From Oscillibacter sp. UBA6647 (GTDB taxonomy: Bacteria; Bacillota; Clostridia; Oscillospirales; Oscillospiraceae): a stretch of DNA of 8,032 bases. The notes beneath the pieces are model-generated. The model was not told the DNA's origin. It made no database searches and worked only from the letters and a program-made list of their open reading frames with translations. The position numbers and the translations under genes are program-made. Location: the NCBI GenBank assembly GCA_002455655.1, contig DKLF01000076.1, positions 1 to 8,032 on the forward strand, given 5' to 3'. Shown here piece by piece: positions 1-8,032 of the stretch (the stretch's first letter is position 1; each line of letters begins with the position of its first letter).

Positions 1-12
1 AATTTATATTGT

Positions 13-19
13 AGGAGGA
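13..19 (+). promoter_or_regulatory. Ribosome binding site of the aldolase gene
   Basis: AGGAGGA, a near-perfect anti-16S match, is separated from the ATG at 26 by six bases, which supports that start over the ATG at 32. No promoter can be judged because the window begins 12 bases upstream. Confidence 0.8.
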
Positions 20-25
20 CGCTTT

Positions 26-700
26 ATGCTGATGCAAAAGGAGCGGGAACTGGTGACCGAATACGGCAGAAAGCTGAGCGCCGCGGGACTTTGCCCCGGC
101 ACCAGCGGAAACCTGAGTATTTACAGACCGGAAGACGGGCTGATGACCATCAGCCCCTCGGGCATGGACTATGACCAGATTCAGCCGGAGGACGTGGTCA
201 TTGCGGATTTGAACGGACGCGTGACAGACGGAGGCCGAAAGCCTTCCAGCGAGTGGGCACTCCATGCCGTTTTCTACCAACACAAGCCCAAAGCGCAGGC
301 GGTGGTTCATACCCATTCCGTTTATTGCACTACCTTTGCCGTTCTGGGACAATCCCTTCAGGCGGTGCACTATGCCATTGGCGACGCCGGGACGGACGAG
401 GTTCCCTGCGCCCCCTACCGCACCTTCGGCACCCCGGAGCTGGCGCAGGAAGCCATCGCGGCCTGCGGTTCGGGAAACGCGGTTTTGCTTGCAAACCACG
501 GGATTGTTGTCTGCGGGGACGATCTTTCAGGGGCATACAGTCTTGCCCGCAACCTAGAGTACGTTGCCGAGCTGCAATACCGGGCACTGTGCGTGGGCAC
601 GCCCAACGTCCTCACCCAAAGCCAGATGGCGCAGGTGCTGGAGCGGTTCCAGTCCTACGGTCAAACTCCCGGCACGGGCGGGGGCTACCTTCATCCATAA
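26..700 (+). CDS. Class II (zinc-dependent) aldolase/adducin-family protein, L-fuculose-phosphate-aldolase-like
   Basis: A 224-residue protein, about the length of E. coli FucA (215). The family cleaves phosphorylated ketoses such as L-fuculose-1-phosphate into DHAP and an aldehyde in the cytoplasm, using a Zn2+ ion. Seen here: the phosphate-binding GTSGNLS loop (residues 25-31), the SPSGM segment (43-47), Glu76 in PSSEWALH as candidate catalytic acid, metal ligands His95 and His97 in VVHTHS, and His158 in LLANHGIV. These correspond to FucA Glu73, His92, His94 and His155, each shifted by three. The ATG at 26 lies seven bases after AGGAGGA (13-19); an ATG at 32 is an alternative. Nothing upstream is visible. 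It is followed by a terminator and converges on the dehydratase gene. The substrate cannot be read from sequence: fuculose-, rhamnulose- or ribulose-phosphate aldolases, epimerases and 4-phospho-erythronate-type (OtnC) enzymes share this fold. The family call is firm and the substrate open. Confidence 0.9.
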   Translation: MLMQKERELVTEYGRKLSAAGLCPGTSGNLSIYRPEDGLMTISPSGMDYDQIQPEDVVIADLNGRVTDGGRKPSSEWALHAVFYQHKPKAQAVVHTHSVYCTTFAVLGQSLQAVHYAIGDAGTDEVPCAPYRTFGTPELAQEAIAACGSGNAVLLANHGIVVCGDDLSGAYSLARNLEYVAELQYRALCVGTPNVLTQSQMAQVLERFQSYGQTPGTGGGYLHP

Positions 701-706
701 AAACGG

Positions 707-741
707 ACAATGCCGTATGCAAAAGCATACGGCATTGTTTT
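707..741 (+). terminator. Intrinsic terminator between convergent genes, probably bidirectional
   Basis: The arms 708-720 and 725-737 are perfect 13-bp complements (CAATGCCGTATGC and its reverse complement) closed by an AAAA tetraloop. An extra A-U pair lies at 707/738 and TTTT follows at 738-741. It starts seven bases after the aldolase stop codon. On the minus strand the same hairpin is followed by CCG and then TTTTT, about 45 bases past the dehydratase stop, so it can plausibly end both transcripts. Confidence 0.88.
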
Positions 742-782
742 ATGATGAAAAGCAAAATTCTGCTGTGGGAAAAAATATTCCC

Positions 783-1226
783 TCATCTCATGGCAATGGT
801 AACTTCGCTTTCCGCAGCAAGATCGCCTGCGGTATAAACGATACATTTGCAGGTGGCAATGGCCTTTTCAGGCCGCTGAGTCAGTATTTCCGCGTGGATT
901 TCCAGTGTGTCTCCAGGCAAAATCTTTTTTCGAAACTTTACATTGTTAATGCCCAGAAAGAGGGGAATTTTCCCGGCATAGTCCGGCTTGGTCATCAGCA
1001 CCAGATCGGTTGCCTGTGCGGAGGCTTCCACCGTGTACACACCGGGCAGAACCGGATCACCGGGAAAATGGCCCTTGAAAATCTCCCGTGCGGGGTCCAC
1101 ATAAAAGCTGGCCACAACACGCTCTCCTGGAACAAGCTCTGAAACCTCGTCAATCAGCAGCATGGGGTCCCTGTGGGGAATAATGGCCATGACTTGCTCA
1201 TGGTTGAGCTGAACTGCCTGCGTCAT
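783..1226 (-). CDS. FabZ-type 3-hydroxyacyl-ACP (or thioester) dehydratase
   Basis: A 147-residue single hot-dog-fold protein, the usual FabZ length (E. coli 151). The family dehydrates (3R)-3-hydroxyacyl-ACP to trans-2-enoyl-ACP in type II fatty acid synthesis. Seen here: IIPHRDPMLLID (residues 15-26), the GHFPGDPVLPGV active-site segment with His53, and VEASAQ with Glu67. These match the E. coli FabZ His54/Glu68 dyad, so it should be catalytic. The start is set by AGGAGGT (1240-1234) seven bases before the ATG; the frame is open further upstream, but that would run into nifJ. It lies 13 bases behind nifJ and is almost surely co-transcribed and translationally coupled. No other fatty acid synthesis gene (ACP, fabD, fabG, fabF, acc) is visible, which is odd for a housekeeping fabZ. 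It may be a second, specialised dehydratase acting on an ACP or CoA thioester. Family and fold are confident; the exact substrate is not, so no symbol is given. Confidence 0.9.
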   Translation of the reverse strand: MTQAVQLNHEQVMAIIPHRDPMLLIDEVSELVPGERVVASFYVDPAREIFKGHFPGDPVLPGVYTVEASAQATDLVLMTKPDYAGKIPLFLGINNVKFRKKILPGDTLEIHAEILTQRPEKAIATCKCIVYTAGDLAAESEVTIAMR

Positions 1227-1233
1227 TCCAAAT

Positions 1234-1239
1234 ACCTCC

Positions 1240-1240
<1 letters not shown>
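1234..1240 (-). promoter_or_regulatory. Shine-Dalgarno of the dehydratase gene, touching the nifJ stop codon
   Basis: On the minus strand AGGAGGT ends seven bases before the ATG (1226-1224). Its first base is also the last base of the nifJ TGA (1242-1240). This decides the dehydratase start and implies that ribosomes finishing nifJ can feed directly into it. Confidence 0.85.
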
Positions 1241-4761
<3,521 letters not shown>

Positions 4762-4833
4762 AGTTTGGTTCCTTTCTTCCTCTTATCCGGGGATCGGTGT
4801 TTTGCATGGGATTTTGCGCTGCCAACGCGCAAT

Positions 4834-4860
4834 TTCCGTATTGCGGAATCATTTTCCGAA
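4834..4860. promoter_or_regulatory. Candidate IclR-family operator: three TTCCGNA half-sites at 10-bp spacing
   Basis: TTCCGTA starts at 4834, its inverted form TGCGGAA ends at 4848, and TTCCGAA starts at 4854. The TTCCG cores begin at 4834, 4844 (inverted) and 4854, exactly one helical turn apart. The last two form CGGAA-N5-TTCCG, resembling the TGGAA-N5-TTCCA layout of the E. coli IclR box. A palindrome plus a direct repeat at 10-bp spacing is the layout known for IclR-family PcaU sites. It lies about 50-80 bases upstream of the predicted regulator start site and about 40-65 bases downstream of the predicted nifJ start site. Binding is inferred, not shown. Confidence 0.5.
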
Positions 4861-4877
4861 AATGGGGCAAAAAAATA

Positions 4878-4906
4878 TTCACAAATGAAAACACTTATGT
4901 TATACT
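4878..4906 (+). promoter_or_regulatory. Sigma-A-type promoter reading toward the IclR-family gene
   Basis: TTCACA (4878-4883) and TATACT (4901-4906) are each one mismatch from consensus, with exactly 17 bases between them. The predicted start near 4913 gives a leader of about 77 bases before the ATG at 4990. It overlaps the opposing nifJ promoter. Confidence 0.65.
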
Positions 4907-4907
4907 C

Positions 4908-4936
4908 ATGATAAGCGCTTGTAGAGTATTTGTCAA
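4908..4936 (-). promoter_or_regulatory. Sigma-A-type promoter reading toward nifJ
   Basis: Read on the minus strand, a perfect TTGACA (4936-4931) is followed after 17 bases by TATCAT (4913-4908), one mismatch from consensus. The predicted start near 4901 gives a nifJ leader of about 140 bases that carries the TTCCG repeats. Its -10 box sits one base from the -10 box of the opposing promoter, so one polymerase would exclude the other. Confidence 0.65.
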
Positions 4937-4989
4937 GCATATAACAGACAAAATTCAAGGCGGAATTCTGTGCGAAAGGTTGAAAATAT

Positions 4990-5754
4990 ATGGCAAAAGA
5001 ACAGGTTTCCAGCATTTTGCGGGCTCTGCAAATTCTGGAATGCTTTATGGATTGTGACACCGAATGGACGCTGAAGGCCTTGGTGGAACGCCTGGATCTT
5101 CCTACCACCACGGTCTTTCGGCAAATTTCCACACTGGTAGAGCGGCAGTATCTGGAGCAGGACCCAGTCCGCAAAAGCTATCGGGTGGGCCCCAGGCTCT
5201 ATCTGCTTTCCAGCGCAATTATGGGGCGCTCAGACATTCGCAGCATGGCCCATCCGGAGTTGGAGCGGCTGAGCGATGTGGTACAGGAGACTGTGAATCT
5301 CAGTGTTTTGCTGGATTATGATATTTTTTACTTGGATAAGGTGGAGACGCACCGCTCCGTGGTGTGCAACACCCGGGTGGGAAGCCGCGCACCGGCCTAT
5401 GCAACCAGCGGCGGCAAGGCGATGCTGGCCGCGCAGCCGGAAGAGTATGTGGATGAATACTGCGAATGGATGAAGAATCAAACACCCATGACGGAGACTA
5501 CCATCACAAATTCCGAGCAGCTTCGGGAGGAACTGGTCAAAGCTCGGTTAAATGGCTATGCCATGGACAATGGAGAGATTGAGCAGGGACTGATCTGCAT
5601 TGGTGCGCCGATCTACGACATGACGGGCCATGTTCGGGCGGCCGTGAGTATTGCCGGGCCCAACTATCGGATGAAATCGGAAGAGGCGTTTATAACCAGT
5701 GAAGTAAAAAAATCAGCAGAGCGAATCTCCGCTCTGCTGGGCTACCGCAAATGA
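4990..5754 (+). CDS. IclR-family transcriptional regulator
   Basis: A 254-residue protein of standard IclR length. The N-terminal winged helix-turn-helix spans about residues 6-65: ILRALQILE, then WTLKALVERLDLP, with recognition helix TTTVFRQISTLVE (about 39-51). The wing, with YRVGPRLYLL, follows. The C-terminal GAF-like effector domain (about 80-250) shows the family signature around ATSGGKAMLA (138-147) and IEQGLICIGAPIYD, then VRAAVSIAGPNYRM. The family forms dimers or tetramers that sense small acids or sugars and act as repressors or activators; the ligand here is unknown. The ATG at 4990 follows AAAGGT (4975-4980) by nine bases. It diverges from nifJ across a region with overlapping promoters and a candidate operator, and sits 73 bases before the SDR gene in the same direction. 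These are its likely targets, by inference. Its last codons contain a hairpin that reads as a terminator on the opposite strand. Confidence 0.93.
   Translation: MAKEQVSSILRALQILECFMDCDTEWTLKALVERLDLPTTTVFRQISTLVERQYLEQDPVRKSYRVGPRLYLLSSAIMGRSDIRSMAHPELERLSDVVQETVNLSVLLDYDIFYLDKVETHRSVVCNTRVGSRAPAYATSGGKAMLAAQPEEYVDEYCEWMKNQTPMTETTITNSEQLREELVKARLNGYAMDNGEIEQGLICIGAPIYDMTGHVRAAVSIAGPNYRMKSEEAFITSEVKKSAERISALLGYRK
5706..5739 (-). terminator. Intrinsic-terminator-like hairpin on the antisense strand inside the IclR-family gene
   Basis: The arms 5714-5723 and 5730-5739 are perfect 10-bp GC-rich complements (CAGCAGAGCG) with a 6-base loop. On the minus strand the hairpin is followed directly by A and then seven T (5712-5706), the textbook terminator form. 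On the plus strand there is no T tract. It falls within the final 16 codons of the regulator. It would stop antisense transcription heading toward the nifJ/iclR control region. Confidence 0.55.
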
Positions 5755-5763
5755 AAAGGCCAT

Positions 5764-5791
5764 TTTACACACCGGTATAATAATTGCAATT
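5764..5791 (+). promoter_or_regulatory. Possible promoter/operator elements upstream of the SDR gene
   Basis: The 73 bases between the regulator and SDR genes contain a perfect TATAAT (5776-5781) followed at once by the 10-bp palindrome AATTGCAATT (5782-5791). No convincing -35 box lies 16-18 bases upstream, although a TTTACA sits too close at 5764-5769. The SDR may have its own activator-dependent promoter, with a protein site over the start, or may simply be read through from the regulator gene. No terminator on the plus strand separates the two genes. Confidence 0.3.
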
Positions 5792-5827
5792 GGCGGGCGT
5801 GGACCCACCCAAGGAAAGGAAACAGTT

Positions 5828-6637
5828 ATGAACAGCAAGGAATATCTCAATCATGTGTTTGGATTGGACGGAAAGACCGTCCTAGTGTCCGGCGCTGCCG
5901 GCGGGATCGGGTCGGCCATCAGCGAAGGATTGGCTTATGCGGGGGCAGAAGTGTTTCTGTGCGGCCGCTCGGTGGAAAAGTGTCAGGCCCTGACTGATAA
6001 AATTATGGCCAACGGAGGCAAAGCTTTTGCCCACTGTTTGGACGTGACGGATATGAGCAGCATCCATACCTGTGTGGACGATGTGACAGCCCAATGCGGA
6101 AAAATTGACGTGCTGTTCAACGTGGCCGGCATGAATAAGCGGGAAGGCCTTCTGGACGTGGACGAGGAGACTTACGACCGAATTATGGACACAAATCTCA
6201 AGGGTGTTTTCATGCTCAGTCAGGCCGTGGCCCGGGAGATGTACAAGCGAAAAAGCGGCAACATCATTAACATCGGTTCCCATAACGATGAGGGGATGCT
6301 GGGCGGCTGCTCTGTTTATGGAGCCACAAAGAGCGGCGTGGTGGCGCTGACCCGTTCCATGGCCATAGAATTCGCACAGTATGGCATCCGGGCCAATGCC
6401 ATCAGCCCGGGACACATCCTCACGGAACTGACCCAGGTGACCTGGGATCACCCCACCCGCGCCCCTTGGCTGAGAGATCGAATTGCCATGGGCCGTCCCG
6501 GAATGCCGGAAGAACTGGTGGGAATGGCCATCATGCTGGCCTCCGACGCGTCGGCCTATATGACCGGACAGGCATATCATGTGGACGGAGGCTGCCTGTG
6601 CGGCGGCGCCCCCTGGGAATACGACACACAGTATTGA
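5828..6637 (+). CDS. Classical short-chain dehydrogenase/reductase (SDR), NAD(P)-dependent oxidoreductase
   Basis: A 269-residue Rossmann-fold SDR; the family oxidises or reduces sugars, sugar acids, polyols, steroids or acyl thioesters in the cytoplasm. Seen here: the cofactor loop SGAAGGIG (residues 21-28), NVAG at the end of strand 4, the DTNLKGVF helix, and catalytic Ser151 (NIGSHND), Tyr164 and Lys168 (SVYGATKSG) with normal 13- and 4-residue spacing. The PG motif (AISPGHILTEL) and the C-terminal YHVDGG that closes the fold are also present. It is therefore complete and should be active. The N-terminal layout resembles sugar-acid SDRs of the gluconate 5-dehydrogenase and 2-deoxy-gluconate 3-dehydrogenase type, but the substrate cannot be assigned. 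The C-terminus carries an extra Cys/Gly-rich tail (CLCGGAPWEYDTQY). The ATG follows GGAAAGGA (5813-5820) by seven bases. It lies behind the IclR-type gene, its probable regulator, and ends at a strong palindrome. Confidence 0.92.
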   Translation: MNSKEYLNHVFGLDGKTVLVSGAAGGIGSAISEGLAYAGAEVFLCGRSVEKCQALTDKIMANGGKAFAHCLDVTDMSSIHTCVDDVTAQCGKIDVLFNVAGMNKREGLLDVDEETYDRIMDTNLKGVFMLSQAVAREMYKRKSGNIINIGSHNDEGMLGGCSVYGATKSGVVALTRSMAIEFAQYGIRANAISPGHILTELTQVTWDHPTRAPWLRDRIAMGRPGMPEELVGMAIMLASDASAYMTGQAYHVDGGCLCGGAPWEYDTQY

Positions 6638-6664
6638 CAAAAGCAGCACAGCGCCCGCGCAATC

Positions 6665-6698
6665 AGGAAGACGGCACTTTTAAAAGTGCCGTCTTCCT
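6665..6698 (+). terminator. 34-bp perfect palindrome downstream of the SDR gene, likely terminator
   Basis: Positions 6665-6681 are the exact reverse complement of 6682-6698, with centre TTTT|AAAA. In RNA this gives a long GC-containing stem (GACGGCAC pairing with GTGCCGTC) with an A/U-rich tip. The following CTTTC run is only a weak U tract, and the minus strand has none. It is 28 bases past the SDR stop and lies between convergent genes, so termination is the simplest role. Confidence 0.6.
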
Positions 6699-6833
6699 TG
6701 CTTTCTCACAGTGCTTATTACCGGGATAGTTCCATCAGCCCGTCTGCGATGCATGTGTGATGCCGAAGCTCTTGCAGCTTTGACTCGGCTCGCCCGGATC
6801 GTTTTGCAGAGGACGGAATTGCAGCTTTGTTTT
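6699..6833. other. Short intergenic stretch without a recognisable gene
   Basis: These 135 bases between the palindrome and the helicase stop codon show no start codon with a ribosome binding site, no tRNA fold and no U-tailed hairpin for the helicase transcript. The only pattern seen is an 11-base direct repeat, TTGCAGCTTTG, at 6772-6782 and 6819-6829. Confidence 0.5.
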
Positions 6834-8032
6834 TTACCGCTCCCTCCCGCGGAATGTTTTTTCCGGTCGGTCCCAGCGGAGCTTTTCCAGCGCCGAACGG
6901 ATGCGGGCAGACACCCGATTTCGGGTATCGAGTACCCAGAGTTCGTCAATGGGCATATCCAATGCCTTGGAAAAAGAATAGTACAGGTTCACCTGCTGGT
7001 AATACGTCTCCAACTGCTCGCAGGACTGCCCTTCCGGGACCGGCTTTTCCAACTGCTGCGCATTTAAGGAAAAGCACGCGTGGGCATACTCTGCAAACTG
7101 GGCCAGCAACGCAGAATTTCCCAGAGAAAAAGGAACGCGCATCAAGCGCCACTGAATCTGCTCTGGCAGGTGATAGGGCTCCAGCATATCCAGCAGGAAA
7201 AGCTCTGTGTTCACATCCTTCTTGCGGTAATAAGACAGTGGCTCCGTCTCTGTGCTCCACAGCGCCAGCTTTTCCCGCAAAGGCAGCAGGCCAATCTGCA
7301 AAATGGCCTCGCTGGGGCCGACCACAGCCTGTTCTATGGGATCATCTTCGGCGGCAAGCTTTTCTTCCACCACAGAGACACGCTCATCCAGACAGGCTAC
7401 ATATCCGATCTCATAGATGCCGATGCGCCCTGCCCGTCCGGCAATTTGTTTAATTTCCTGAGAGGTAAGAGGTCGGCGGGACTCCCCGTCGAATTTCTCC
7501 AGTTCTGTGAAAATGAGGCGACGAATGGGGAGATTGACACCCATGCCGATGGCATCCGTGGCAACCAAAACCGGGTTTTTCCCCTGAATAAAAGCATCGT
7601 ACTGTCCCCGGCGCACCTCTGGCGGAAGATCCCCATAAATTACGCTGGAGCGGATGCCCAACTGCCCGAGATACCGCGACAAAGACAGCACCGCAGCTTT
7701 GGAAAAAGCCACCAGAGCATCGCCCTGCCCAACATTCTTCAGCCGCACCGGAGCGTATTCCATTTGCAGCGGTACCAGACGGGTATATGCCTTCAACTCA
7801 TACTCGTCTCCGCAGTCCCGGATCATGGCGGTCAACTGCTCCTTTGCAAGCAGCGCACCGCAAAGATGAATTTCCGGGCAGCACAGGCCCAAAACAGCCC
7901 GGGTCCACGCATCACCCCGCTGTGAATCTGCCAACAGCTGTACCTCGTCGATCACCGCTACATCGTATTTGCCGCTTAAATTTGCTTTTTCTACCGTACA
8001 GCAAAGGTGCTTCGCACCCGGCATCTGCACTT
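6834..8032 (-). CDS. SUV3/SUPV3L1-type DExH-box RNA helicase, 3' part (N-terminus beyond the window)
   Basis: About 399 residues are visible, open to the right edge. The GTG at 8030 is not a credible start because the Walker A motif (motif I) would lie upstream. Seen here: CTVEKANLSGKYDVAVIDEVQ (Walker B as DEVQ, the SUV3-type DExQ box, about 23 residues into the fragment at 7949-7938), then QRGDAWTRAVLGLC and EIHLCG. RecA-like domain 2 follows with ALVAFSKAAV, SSVIYGDLPP, VLVATDAIGMGVNLPIRRLIF (motif V) and QIAGRAGRIG (motif VI). The C-terminal part resembles the SUV3 C-terminal domain: LPEQIQWRLMRVPF, LLAQFAEYA, and a last helix LETYYQQVNLYYSFS. SUV3 is the ATP-dependent 3'-5' RNA helicase of the mitochondrial degradosome; related genes occur in some bacteria, where the role is poorly defined. 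RNA unwinding or decay is inferred. It converges on the SDR gene and has no obvious link to the metabolic genes. The basic tail (KTFRGRER) could contact nucleic acid. Confidence 0.88.
   Translation of the reverse strand, partial: VQMPGAKHLCCTVEKANLSGKYDVAVIDEVQLLADSQRGDAWTRAVLGLCCPEIHLCGALLAKEQLTAMIRDCGDEYELKAYTRLVPLQMEYAPVRLKNVGQGDALVAFSKAAVLSLSRYLGQLGIRSSVIYGDLPPEVRRGQYDAFIQGKNPVLVATDAIGMGVNLPIRRLIFTELEKFDGESRRPLTSQEIKQIAGRAGRIGIYEIGYVACLDERVSVVEEKLAAEDDPIEQAVVGPSEAILQIGLLPLREKLALWSTETEPLSYYRKKDVNTELFLLDMLEPYHLPEQIQWRLMRVPFSLGNSALLAQFAEYAHACFSLNAQQLEKPVPEGQSCEQLETYYQQVNLYYSFSKALDMPIDELWVLDTRNRVSARIRSALEKLRWDRPEKTFRGRER

Noticed and set aside
767..782. Small GGGAA/TTCCC hairpin just after the dehydratase stop codon
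   Set aside because: Only five base pairs, no T tract, and adjacent to a far stronger terminator at 707-741.
5882..6649. Minus-strand open frame of 255 residues antisense to the SDR gene
   Set aside because: The SDR has every catalytic and cofactor motif in the right order. The antisense frame has no domain and a shadow-like His/Gly/Ala-rich composition.
6720..6830. tRNA or structured RNA in the spacer after the SDR gene
   Set aside because: A partial GCCGA/TCGGC pairing is visible, but no cloverleaf, no T-loop GTTCGA-type consensus and no U-tailed stem could be built.
8028..8030. GTG as the start codon of the helicase
   Set aside because: The reading frame continues to the window edge and the Walker A region of a SUV3 helicase is missing, so the real start lies outside.

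Overview
The window looks like chromosomal DNA from an anaerobic, fairly GC-rich Firmicute, most likely a Clostridia/Oscillospiraceae-type gut bacterium. The reasons are a full-length oxygen-sensitive pyruvate:ferredoxin oxidoreductase, strong AGGAGG-type ribosome binding sites, sigma-A-like promoters and simple intrinsic terminators. The taxonomic placement is inference. There are six protein genes, no RNA genes, no insertion sequences and no CRISPR array. No gene-free stretch exceeds about 230 bases.

Layout from left to right: a class II aldolase gene (+, 26-700) converges on a FabZ-type dehydratase gene (-, 783-1226), with a strong and probably bidirectional terminator between them. The dehydratase is the second gene of a tight two-gene operon behind nifJ (PFOR, -, 1240-4761); its Shine-Dalgarno touches the nifJ stop codon. 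nifJ diverges from an IclR-family regulator gene (+, 4990-5754) across a 228-base control region. That region holds two overlapping, opposed sigma-A promoters and three TTCCGNA half-sites spaced exactly one helical turn apart. An SDR oxidoreductase gene (+, 5828-6637) follows and ends at a 34-bp perfect palindrome. It converges on the 3' two thirds of a SUV3/SUPV3L1-type RNA helicase gene (-, running off the right edge).

Functional reading (inference): the regulator lies between a ferredoxin-reducing pyruvate-oxidation operon and an SDR dehydrogenase, so it may respond to a sugar-acid or ketoacid and control nifJ, itself or the SDR. The aldolase could belong to the same sugar metabolism but sits across a terminator in the opposite orientation, so the link is weak. 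The helicase is probably unrelated housekeeping.

The items most worth a second look are the mitochondrial-type SUV3 helicase in a bacterium, the PFOR-FabZ translational pairing, the mutually exclusive divergent promoters with a 10-bp-phased operator, and an intrinsic-terminator structure on the antisense strand inside the iclR-type gene.
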